Origin: an uncultured Bacteroidia bacterium
GTDB lineage: Bacteria > Bacteroidota > Bacteroidia > NS11-12g > UBA9320
Reading direction: 5' to 3'
DNA length: 36,784 bases
NCBI GenBank assembly: GCA_905478335.1
Contig: CAJQIC010000003.1
Coordinates: forward strand, 1-36,784
Below, piece by piece: positions 8,172-15,985 of the stretch; the first letter of the stretch is position 1, and each line of letters opens with the position of its first letter. The notes beneath the pieces were generated by a model. It made no database searches. It was not told the DNA's origin and saw only the letters and a list, made by a program, of their open reading frames with translations. Position numbers and translations under genes: made by a program.

Positions 8172-8329
8172 AAGAATCCTTTTTGGCTCAGAACGGCCTG
8201 TAACAGCGCCAAAACCAGAACAATCAGAATTACCCCTTTATTTTTATTTGAGGCCCTGTAAAACATGCCAATGGTAAACAGCGTAAGTCCTATAAACCCA
8301 AGACTGATATAAAAAGGTACCAATTCCAT
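8105..8329 (-). pseudogene. Same membrane protein, N-terminal part before the frameshift
   Basis: The ATG at 8329 opens MELVPFYISLGFIGLTLFTIGMFYRASN, a first membrane helix, followed by a second helix (GVILIVLVLALLQAVLS) and then KGFFW. After about residue 52 the frame (IPTHFLQELCSYC...) no longer looks like the family, and the coding signal moves to the frame of 7644-8171. The full product would be about 228 residues. Only 10 nt separate this start from the stop of the upstream flavoprotein gene, so the two are probably co-transcribed. Confidence 0.6.
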
Positions 8330-8339
8330 AATCTATATA

Positions 8340-9578
8340 TCAACGATTAAACAAAAGTCTGAAGTAGAATCTAGGATCTCTAAATTTCTTCCGCAGATCT
8401 ACATTTTCAAACATCGAAGTTAAAAGTATTTTGAATTCTTTACTTTTTGCGCCCTTGTTTGCTACAAAATTGAACAACCATGGATACTTAACCATTTTCT
8501 GAAGTTTATGGCTCATGTTCAGCTCGGGCCATAGGTGATGGTATACCCTGTCTGTATAGGCATTCAACCTTGAGCGTGAAAAGTCGTTTCGGGCAACTGC
8601 CTCCACAATAACATCACTGGCATACTTGGCGCTAATCATGGCATTACCTATACCCTCTCCTGTAAACGGGTCAATGATTGAAGCAGCGTCGCCGCAAAAC
8701 AGTAGTCTATCAAAATGTAACTGTCGTTTTTTGGAACCTAAGGGTAAACCCCACCCTTTAACAGATTCTACAGGCTTTGCATTTTTAAACCGCTTGCTAA
8801 TTACAGGATGCTCCTCAATAATTTTGTTCATCAGCTCCTTCAAGTTGACCTTATCCTTTGATACACTTGCACTTAGCATGCCTATTCCCACATTCACACG
8901 ACCATTCGTCATGGGGAAAATCCAAAAATAACCTGGTAGCACATCGTTGATGAAATGTAATTCGATATACCCTTCATCACTCAAACCCTCAACGCCTTCA
9001 TAATACCTCCGCAAACCGGCACAGTAATGATTTAGTTCCATTTCTATGCCGTTGTCTTTGGCTAGATCAGAACGAACACCAGAGCAGTCCACTACAATGT
9101 CTGCAGTAAAAGAATGGATCTCGTCAATTTCTATAAAGACTCTGTTTGGGGTTATTTGGGTGGATTTAACCTCAGAACCAAACATCGCTGTGCAATAAGG
9201 GCTGATCGTATTCTCAACCAACAAATTATCAAAGTCGCTACGTGTTGCGATAAACCCAGGCGCTTGTTTTTGATTCGTTTTATCGGTTGTAAACGGGATG
9301 TCTAATTGCTTGCCATTGGGGGCAACGAAGGTGATTCCCCAACTTGGTAAATAGTCTTGTTCCTTTGCTACTATTTGGTCTACCACATCAGGTTTGACAC
9401 GATTTAGCGCGTAAACGACCTTTCCGCTGAGCGCATCTCCACAAATCTTGTCGCGTGGAAATGTCGCTTTATCAATCAATACATGTTCGATTTTGTTTTT
9501 AGTTAAGCCCATGGAAAGCGCTGAGCCAGCTGGGCCCGCTCCTATGATGGCAACTTTTACATGTTTTGATTTCGGCAA
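8340..9578 (-). CDS. Geranylgeranyl-reductase-family FAD oxidoreductase
   Basis: A 412-residue flavoprotein of the geranylgeranyl reductase/p-hydroxybenzoate hydroxylase fold. It shows the N-terminal FAD motif GAGPAG (13-18), then DKATFPRDKICGDALSG with the conserved R-x-K-x-CGD, the PGYFWIFP motif near residue 240 and the second FAD motif CGDAASIIDPFTGEGI near 295-309. Family members reduce double bonds of isoprenoid chains, or halogenate or hydroxylate other substrates. Its place upstream of the crt genes suggests an isoprenoid substrate, but this is inference. The start is TTG at 9578: a TAA stop lies two codons upstream, and the FAD motif begins only 13 residues in, so a later start would destroy it. 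A CAACTTTG (7 of 8 to the -7 consensus) lies about 20 nt upstream. Confidence 0.82.
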   Translation of the reverse strand: MPKSKHVKVAIIGAGPAGSALSMGLTKNKIEHVLIDKATFPRDKICGDALSGKVVYALNRVKPDVVDQIVAKEQDYLPSWGITFVAPNGKQLDIPFTTDKTNQKQAPGFIATRSDFDNLLVENTISPYCTAMFGSEVKSTQITPNRVFIEIDEIHSFTADIVVDCSGVRSDLAKDNGIEMELNHYCAGLRRYYEGVEGLSDEGYIELHFINDVLPGYFWIFPMTNGRVNVGIGMLSASVSKDKVNLKELMNKIIEEHPVISKRFKNAKPVESVKGWGLPLGSKKRQLHFDRLLFCGDAASIIDPFTGEGIGNAMISAKYASDVIVEAVARNDFSRSRLNAYTDRVYHHLWPELNMSHKLQKMVKYPWLFNFVANKGAKSKEFKILLTSMFENVDLRKKFRDPRFYFRLLFNR

Positions 9579-9628
9579 CCCTTATGATTTTCACGCAAAG
9601 TTGTCAAAAAAACATAGATAAGGAAGTA

Positions 9629-11932
9629 CTAATTCAATTTAATCAACTTCCCTACACTGCTTTGTTTATCGGTATAGAGTTGAACGATATAGATACCCTC
9701 GGTTAGCATTGACAAATCAACCTTATTCTGTGGATTAATGCGTTGATTAAACACCTCCTGACCATGCACGTTAATCAATGTTAAGGTAGCAGACTGTTCC
9801 TGTATTCCGTTGAAGGCTACCATTCCTGTGGTTGGGTTTGGGTATACCTGTAAAGGCTTAGCACGTTGGATACTTGATAGGCCAACATTACAACCTCCCG
9901 CCCCCATGGCGATATGAAAACCTCCACGTTCTGTACCGACTACCATGTCGATTTTGCCGTCGTTGTTTAAATCCCCAAAAGTAGGTTTAACAAAAGCACC
10001 AAAGTTGTAATCATAGCAAGTGTTTGCTCCAGAAAGATAAAACGGATCTTCTTCAACAATTTTGAAATTCTTGAGGTTGGTTCTTCTAATGTCTCGGTAA
10101 ATTGTGACCTTACCTCGTTCATCTCCCAACACAAATTCAGGGTCTCCATTTCCGTCAAGGTCGATAATAACCGGTGTTGCATAATTGATATTTTTGAATA
10201 CCGTGGTATCATAAAACACATCTCGATCTGGATCATACCGCGTTTCTAGGCGCCAAAAACCAGGAAGAATTCCGCCCATCGTATCTTGTTGTTTCACAAA
10301 GTCTGGCACATCAGAAGTCGATGTGTTTTTATAGTATGTCGTACTGCCTGCATACGAACCAACGGCTAAGTCGATATAATCGTCTCCGTCGATGTCTGTT
10401 AAGTAGGGTGTCGATGCGTTGTCAAGCTGAATGCCGTAGGTATTGTCTGACAACTTGGTTGCCGTTGCGGTACTTCCTGATCCCGAAATATTATATAAGC
10501 TCAGGCTGCCGTTAAGCCTGCCAACCAACAATTCCGGGTTTCCATCTCTGTTCAAGTCACCCAAACATGGAGAGAGTCTTCTTATTGAGTCTTTTTTTAA
10601 TCCCAGATAATCTTCATTCTTCAATTGAAAAACAGCTTTGTCTTTGTCCCCAATATTCTCGTAATACACCAAGTAGTCTGTCAACTCTTCCGTAATGCCA
10701 TAGTCGCCATTGGTAGCCAGTATCAGGTCCAAATCGCCGTCTTTGTCCATATCGTATAACAATGGTGACGTATGTCCACCATGGTCGACCATCTCGCGGT
10801 CTAAGAACATGGAATCCTGGAAGTCAAATACGGGCTGATCATTTTTACCTTTGTTTTCGTAGTACAAAATTCGATTTGCTTCACGAAAAGTATAACTCGC
10901 TTTAGAGAACGCATTGACCGCAACAATTAAATCCTTGATCCCGTCTCCGCTTACGTCTTGAAAATATCCCGCTGGGAATACATCCGTTTCCGCCCTTACG
11001 GAGTTACTTGGAAACAACGAATCGTTTGAAACCATCGAGTCGATTTTTAGACTATAGTCTACTTTACCATTGATAATTAAGTTTAGGCCATTTAGGCCCG
11101 CATTACCCATTACAAGATCCATGTCAGAATCTCCATCATTATCTAAGAGTAACAAAGACGACCCTCCGGCATGTTTTTTCTTATGTCGGTATATCTTTTG
11201 GAAACAAAACGGGTCTCTTTCAAACAAGATTTCATAAGATCCATCAAACTCCTGGAAATCACCCCAACACTGATCTGCTATTTCAAAATCAATGGAGTCA
11301 AGAGACTTACCAGACTCAACAGAGTTATTTAAAAATAAGGTAATCCCGTAGCCCAATGTTTGCAACGTCATAAAGTCAATATCCCCATCTCCGTCTATGT
11401 CTTCAATCGCTGGGATGTTTGTACGGTCACAGTACAGGTCGTTTGTATCTAAAGGCGCTTCGCCAAAATTATAGGCTCGTAAATCTGCATCGCGTACTTC
11501 GAACATGGCATGAGGATCACCGCTTTTGGTAATATTCTTATACAACGAAATTGCATCCGAGTCTTCATCAAAAAACCACAAATCCGGCTTATCATCGGCG
11601 TTATAATCTTTAAACACCACCCAAGTAGTAAACCGCCTTGGGTAAATCTGATCAAATTTGGGTTCATAGGTAAAGTTCCCATTTCCATCGTTGATCAAAG
11701 ACAGTACTTTGCCCCCGTTTCGGTCAAAAACGAACAAGTCCAAGACTTCATCGTTGTCGATGTCAAGATTATAAAACTGAGGTTGATTCAATCCGCCCAA
11801 ATTCCCAAGATCTAACGTAACACCATTCTTATCCTTTACCTCGATGTTGTTGACAACCTCAAATGAAATGGATTGACCATAGGCCAAACAAGAGGTTATA
11901 AGGAGAGAAAGTATGGCTGAGATAGTACGCAT
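9629..11932 (-). CDS. Secreted VCBS/FG-GAP repeat protein with T9SS sorting domain
   Basis: A 767-residue protein with a signal peptide (MRTISAILSLLITSCLAYGQ). It carries about ten Asp-rich calcium-binding-like repeats of the FG-GAP/VCBS type, for example DIDGDGDIDFMT, DMDKDGDLDLILATNGDYG, DLNRDGNPELLVG, DIDGDDYIDLAVGSYAG and DLNNDGKIDMVVGTERGG. These repeats usually fold as beta-propeller blades. The last 75 residues form a T9SS type A sorting domain (VYPNPTTGMVAFNG ... GIYIVQLYTDKQSSVGKLIKLN), so the product should be exported and attached to the cell surface or released. No catalytic site is visible; adhesion or binding is the usual guess for this architecture. It is transcribed divergently from murF. 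Confidence 0.9.
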   Translation of the reverse strand: MRTISAILSLLITSCLAYGQSISFEVVNNIEVKDKNGVTLDLGNLGGLNQPQFYNLDIDNDEVLDLFVFDRNGGKVLSLINDGNGNFTYEPKFDQIYPRRFTTWVVFKDYNADDKPDLWFFDEDSDAISLYKNITKSGDPHAMFEVRDADLRAYNFGEAPLDTNDLYCDRTNIPAIEDIDGDGDIDFMTLQTLGYGITLFLNNSVESGKSLDSIDFEIADQCWGDFQEFDGSYEILFERDPFCFQKIYRHKKKHAGGSSLLLLDNDGDSDMDLVMGNAGLNGLNLIINGKVDYSLKIDSMVSNDSLFPSNSVRAETDVFPAGYFQDVSGDGIKDLIVAVNAFSKASYTFREANRILYYENKGKNDQPVFDFQDSMFLDREMVDHGGHTSPLLYDMDKDGDLDLILATNGDYGITEELTDYLVYYENIGDKDKAVFQLKNEDYLGLKKDSIRRLSPCLGDLNRDGNPELLVGRLNGSLSLYNISGSGSTATATKLSDNTYGIQLDNASTPYLTDIDGDDYIDLAVGSYAGSTTYYKNTSTSDVPDFVKQQDTMGGILPGFWRLETRYDPDRDVFYDTTVFKNINYATPVIIDLDGNGDPEFVLGDERGKVTIYRDIRRTNLKNFKIVEEDPFYLSGANTCYDYNFGAFVKPTFGDLNNDGKIDMVVGTERGGFHIAMGAGGCNVGLSSIQRAKPLQVYPNPTTGMVAFNGIQEQSATLTLINVHGQEVFNQRINPQNKVDLSMLTEGIYIVQLYTDKQSSVGKLIKLN

Positions 11933-12024
11933 AAAAATGGGTTTATGAATAGATACTTAGTGGTTCAATTTAGCTGCACAATATACGGTAGATTTAAAAT
12001 TTGAATGTCGTAAGGATATCAAAT

Positions 12025-12053
12025 GTTATTAAAATTACTTCTTTTGTAATAAC
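12025..12053. repeat. 7-bp inverted repeat in the murF leader region
   Basis: GTTATTA (12025-12031) and TAATAAC (12047-12053) form a perfect 7-bp dyad with a 15-nt spacer containing TTCTTTTG, 7 of 8 to the -7 consensus. It ends 9 nt before the murF ATG and could be an operator or a leader hairpin. The region is AT-rich, so chance is possible. Confidence 0.3.
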
Positions 12054-12062
12054 AATAACAGA

Positions 12063-13352
12063 ATGACTGTTCAAGAGTTTTATCCTATTTTTCTGGAAGC
12101 CAACCAACGCTTTAGCACTGATACAAGAGGAATTAAGGAAGGAGATATCTTTTTTGCGTTGAAAGGAGATAATTTTAATGGCAACACCTATGCCGGTCAG
12201 GCTTTGGAAGAAGGCGCTGCACATGCGGTAGTGGATGAAGATATTAAGCCTAAAAAACCAAACGTAATTCGTGTAGACAACGTATTAGCGTTTATGCAGG
12301 ATTTGGCTCAACATCACCGTCGTCAATTTGACATTCCCATCATGGCAATTGCAGGGAGTAATGGTAAAACGACCACCAAAGAGCTACTCATTGGTGTGTT
12401 GTCTCAGAAGTATAAGGTTCATGCCACTTCAGGTAACTTCAACAACCATATCGGGGTACCAATAACGTTATTATCAATGCCGTTAGATACAGAAATCGGT
12501 TTGATTGAAATTGGAACAAACAGCTTTGGCGAAATAGCTTTCTTATCGAATTTATTAGAGCCCAATTATGGTTTAATTACCAATATTGGTAAAGAACACC
12601 TCGAAGGCTTTGGTGACCTAGAAGGTGTAGCCAGAGAAGAAAGTGAATTGTACAATTACTTGGTGAAGCATGACGGGTTTGCTTTCGTTAATGCAGACGA
12701 CGTATACTTAAATCGTATGTCGCACCGCATAAAAAGAAAGCGATCTTATTCTTTGGAAGATGAGCAGGCCAAGTGTTATGTCGAAATTGTAGACGTAGCT
12801 CCAGAAATTGAACTGTTATACAAAGGCTCGTGTATTCACGCTCATTTAAGCGGTAAACACAATGCACAAAATATCGCTGCGACCATAGCTGTAGCTAGTT
12901 ATTTCAGAATACGAGGCAAAAAACTGCAAGATGGCATATTGGCATTCCGCTCGACCAATAATCGATCTGAATTAAGAGAGATTGGAACGAATAATTTTAT
13001 GTTGGATGCCTACAACGCAAACCCAAGCAGCATGTTGGCGGCAATAGAAACTTTCAAAACGCTAAAAGCAGATAACAAAGTTATTTTGCTTGGAGATATG
13101 TTTGAAATAGGCGCTAATGCCGATCAAGAGCATCAAGAAGTTTTGAATGCTGCGCTAGACATTAAGTGCACGGTGATTGTAGCAGGAAAGCAATTTTACA
13201 AGGTGGCAAAAGGCACTGATGCCGTGTCGTTTAAAACAACCGAAGAATTGGTTCAGCACCTTGAAAAAGAACGCCTCACCAAAACTTGGTTCTTAATCAA
13301 AGGCTCACGTGGCATGCAAATGGAACGCGTGATGGAGGCTTTTGTATCGTAA
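12063..13352 (+). CDS. murF: UDP-N-acetylmuramoyl-tripeptide--D-Ala-D-Ala ligase
   Basis: A 429-residue Mur ligase. The short N-terminal domain (TDTRGIKEGDIFFALKGDNFNG, residues 19-40) recognises the UDP-MurNAc substrate. The ATP-binding P-loop is AGSNGKTTTKE (97-107), with the double Thr-Lys typical of MurF. It is followed by NFNNHIGVP, IEIGTNSFGEI and TNIGKEHLEGFG in the central domain, and the C-terminal domain contains MLDAYNANPSSM and LLGDMFEIG. It adds D-Ala-D-Ala to UDP-MurNAc-tripeptide in the cytoplasm, the last soluble step of peptidoglycan precursor synthesis. The gene stands alone here, between divergent and convergent neighbours, rather than in a dcw cluster. No Shine-Dalgarno sequence is visible, as is common in Bacteroidota. 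Confidence 0.96.
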   Translation: MTVQEFYPIFLEANQRFSTDTRGIKEGDIFFALKGDNFNGNTYAGQALEEGAAHAVVDEDIKPKKPNVIRVDNVLAFMQDLAQHHRRQFDIPIMAIAGSNGKTTTKELLIGVLSQKYKVHATSGNFNNHIGVPITLLSMPLDTEIGLIEIGTNSFGEIAFLSNLLEPNYGLITNIGKEHLEGFGDLEGVAREESELYNYLVKHDGFAFVNADDVYLNRMSHRIKRKRSYSLEDEQAKCYVEIVDVAPEIELLYKGSCIHAHLSGKHNAQNIAATIAVASYFRIRGKKLQDGILAFRSTNNRSELREIGTNNFMLDAYNANPSSMLAAIETFKTLKADNKVILLGDMFEIGANADQEHQEVLNAALDIKCTVIVAGKQFYKVAKGTDAVSFKTTEELVQHLEKERLTKTWFLIKGSRGMQMERVMEAFVS

Positions 13353-13372
13353 AAGATAACCTCACCAATTAG

Positions 13373-15439
13373 CTATAAAGTACGTCGATAGTTTCTTATC
13401 AAAATGGCACCAAGATTTTTGTGTGGCGGTAAATAGTCTTGGAATCTTTCTTTGGCTTGGGCGTTCTGACCTATTTTGCGTTCTACTGTCGGCCACAGCA
13501 ATTCCCAGTTCAAGTCCTGTCCTTGGCGTATCGTTTCGCAGATTGTAAAGATCAATTCATTATTGACATACAAAGTCCCGACTTGTTTACTGCTGATAAT
13601 CTGAGCATTAGGCGCATAATCAAGTACCTTACTAATATTGTTATAACCGCCGCAAGAACCCAAGATAACCAGGTCAGAATTCGGTGTTATTGTTTCAATG
13701 GTGATGTTAGCATAATAACTATGTCCACGATGCACGACTACGTCAGGGAAGCGTTTGGTCTTTTTAAATAGTGCCTGCAATTCTTCTTGACCATCGTATT
13801 CGTCTCTCGCCTTGTTGGCATAAAGTTTAACTTTTTTGCCAGCCGTTGACTCTATAACCACATAATGCCCCAAATCGTTAATTTTCCATCCAGGACGTCG
13901 GAATCGAGCAATAAATGTCGCATAACTTGCCCAGCCGTCTTCATCGTCAAAGAAAAAGTGCTGTTGTATGTGTGAACCGTCCTTTAACGTTGCTGCATTT
14001 TTAACCGTTGATAATCCACTCACGTCATCAGCCACAGACTCAGAACCTTCGTTGATCTGAAGCAGCGACAAAAGCAAACCATAGAGTTTTTTAGCTGCGG
14101 CATTTGTCCATTTTACCTGCTGGTATTCTTTGGTTAAAGCGTTTTCAAATAAGCTTTTTGTTTCATCATCCGATATGCTACCATAGGTGTCGGCAACCGC
14201 AACGGCTTGTTCTAACGGATTCAATTCGCTTTCTAAACCTCCGATGAAGGCATTAAACAACGAGCGCTTTTCCCACAAGCTCATTTTATTAAGAAATGTC
14301 GGAAGCTCATTATAGGCCGCGCACATTTTTATAAATGTCCGATACTGATTGCGCCCTAGATTATGTAAGAATTCATACGACGACTCTTCGGTCATTCGCT
14401 CCATTAACCGTTTAAATAGGCCTAAGAACGAAGATGTATACACTTCGTCTTCGCCATACACCATCAAGGTATACAGCTCTTGCGCAGTCATATTACTTGT
14501 ATCGCATAGTTTGAAGCGGACAACGTCAGACGCTTCATGCAACTCATTTAACACCCGTACCTTTTTGGTTGCTAGATACGTAAGCTCATCATCAACCGAG
14601 TATGCACCTAAAATATCTGGCTTTGTGCGAAGCTTTAATAAATGATTGAAAGTTGCTTCTTTGTTTTTGCCAAGCGTGTGCGCCTCTTTTGTTGTAAGTC
14701 TAAAATTCTTGATGTCATCCAAAAAAATAAATGCCTTTGAATTACTACCCACTTTACGGAAAATCTCCATCATTAAGTCGATGGTTGGCTTGCCTTGCAC
14801 CTGACTCATATCAATAAACACAGGGTTTGACGTACCCATATAAAAGCTGACGTGCGCTGGTGCGGTCAAACACAGCTCTTCTAAGACAGACGAGCCATAA
14901 GATTGAAATGCAAAATCTCCATAGTGTTTTAAAACGGCACTAGGGTATTGACGCGCACCTAGTTTTAAAATGTCTTCCGCATAGCTTTTGTCGTCAAAGA
15001 ATGGGATGACATTTAAGGTCGTTTTGAGGTCGCTTTTTAAGATTGTTTTGATTCTGTTTGTTTCAACAATTTCTTGTATCCGAACAATCAGGTTAAAATA
15101 AGATTGGTATGTGGTATATAAGTGATAATTCGATTTATCCACTTTCTCTAAAATGTGAACCAGATCGTTTAATCTTCTTTTTTTATCTAACTCACTGTAA
15201 TTGATGTTGTTATTAATATTCTTCTGAATATCGTCTACCCTTTTTATATACAGCTTTGTAGCGTCAAAAGTCTGTAGCGGAGACAACAATTTAACCGTAT
15301 CATTCTCTAACCCATCATACCTATCGATTCGGTGTTGATTTCCGTCAACCGCCTTGTTGGCTATTGAAACGATATCAATTTGTCCGTAAGAAACCAAAGA
15401 CACTAAACATAAAGACAATATGATGATTACTCTACCCAT
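13373..15439 (-). CDS. Secreted protein with possible clan CD-like cysteine peptidase C-terminus
   Basis: The likely start is the ATG at 15439, giving 688 residues that open MGRVIIILSLCLVSLVSYGQ, a signal peptide. The frame is open 14 codons further upstream, but that extension lies inside the preceding gene. Most of the protein is helical and without recognised motifs. Near the C-terminus VVVHRGHSYYANI is followed by DLVILGSCGGYNN, a hydrophobic strand ending in His and another ending in Cys (H573 and C596 in this numbering). This is the arrangement of the dyad in caspase-fold (clan CD) peptidases. I recall the same C-terminal block in other Bacteroidota hypotheticals. It overlaps the methyltransferase gene by 8 nt and is probably translated after it. 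No T9SS domain or lipobox is present. Confidence 0.75.
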   Translation of the reverse strand: MGRVIIILSLCLVSLVSYGQIDIVSIANKAVDGNQHRIDRYDGLENDTVKLLSPLQTFDATKLYIKRVDDIQKNINNNINYSELDKKRRLNDLVHILEKVDKSNYHLYTTYQSYFNLIVRIQEIVETNRIKTILKSDLKTTLNVIPFFDDKSYAEDILKLGARQYPSAVLKHYGDFAFQSYGSSVLEELCLTAPAHVSFYMGTSNPVFIDMSQVQGKPTIDLMMEIFRKVGSNSKAFIFLDDIKNFRLTTKEAHTLGKNKEATFNHLLKLRTKPDILGAYSVDDELTYLATKKVRVLNELHEASDVVRFKLCDTSNMTAQELYTLMVYGEDEVYTSSFLGLFKRLMERMTEESSYEFLHNLGRNQYRTFIKMCAAYNELPTFLNKMSLWEKRSLFNAFIGGLESELNPLEQAVAVADTYGSISDDETKSLFENALTKEYQQVKWTNAAAKKLYGLLLSLLQINEGSESVADDVSGLSTVKNAATLKDGSHIQQHFFFDDEDGWASYATFIARFRRPGWKINDLGHYVVIESTAGKKVKLYANKARDEYDGQEELQALFKKTKRFPDVVVHRGHSYYANITIETITPNSDLVILGSCGGYNNISKVLDYAPNAQIISSKQVGTLYVNNELIFTICETIRQGQDLNWELLWPTVERKIGQNAQAKERFQDYLPPHKNLGAILIRNYRRTL

Positions 15440-15968
15440 GTAAATTTGGTTTAGCGGCTTCCCACAATATAACTCCAGCACACACAGAAATGTTTAATGA
15501 GTGTTTTGTTCCGAGCTGTGGGATTTCAATAATGTTGTCTGACATATCGATTGCTTCTTGTGATACACCATCAACTTCGTTGCCAAGTATTATGGCATAC
15601 TTTGTTGACGGCATAAAATCGAAAGCATCTAAAGGGATTGAATTCTCTGTTTGCTCAACAGATAAAATTACATAACCTTTTGACTTCAAGTAATTTACCA
15701 CCGTTACCGTGTCCGAATGATGGGTCCAATCCACCGACTGTTCAGCCCCTATAGCAGATTTTGTTATATCCCGATGCGGTGGTTTAGCGGTTATACCACA
15801 CAGGTACAAATGCTCTAATCTAAAGGCATCTGATGTCCTAAAAACAGAACCAATATTCAACATACTGCGGACATTATCCAACACAACACAAACCGGAAGT
15901 TTTTGTGCAATTTTAAATTCATCCACAGTCAGCCTATTAAGCTCTATATTTTTTAATTTGCGGTGCAT
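15432..15968 (-). CDS. TrmH/SpoU-family RNA 2'-O-methyltransferase
   Basis: A 178-residue SPOUT-fold enzyme with all three SpoU motifs: NVRSMLNIGSVFRTSDAF (32-49), LGNEVDGVS (128-136) and IPQLGTKHSLNISVCAGV (149-166). The third forms the trefoil knot that binds S-adenosylmethionine. Arg44 and Asn159 fit the usual catalytic positions. It methylates the ribose 2'-O of a tRNA or rRNA; the target cannot be assigned. It has no extra N-terminal RNA-binding domain. Its start is only 17 nt from the divergent mutS start, so its promoter should lie within the mutS coding region, where an exact -7 motif is found. Confidence 0.9.
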   Translation of the reverse strand: MHRKLKNIELNRLTVDEFKIAQKLPVCVVLDNVRSMLNIGSVFRTSDAFRLEHLYLCGITAKPPHRDITKSAIGAEQSVDWTHHSDTVTVVNYLKSKGYVILSVEQTENSIPLDAFDFMPSTKYAIILGNEVDGVSQEAIDMSDNIIEIPQLGTKHSLNISVCAGVILWEAAKPNLHG

Positions 15969-15985
15969 TTAATTTCTAAGTTCAG

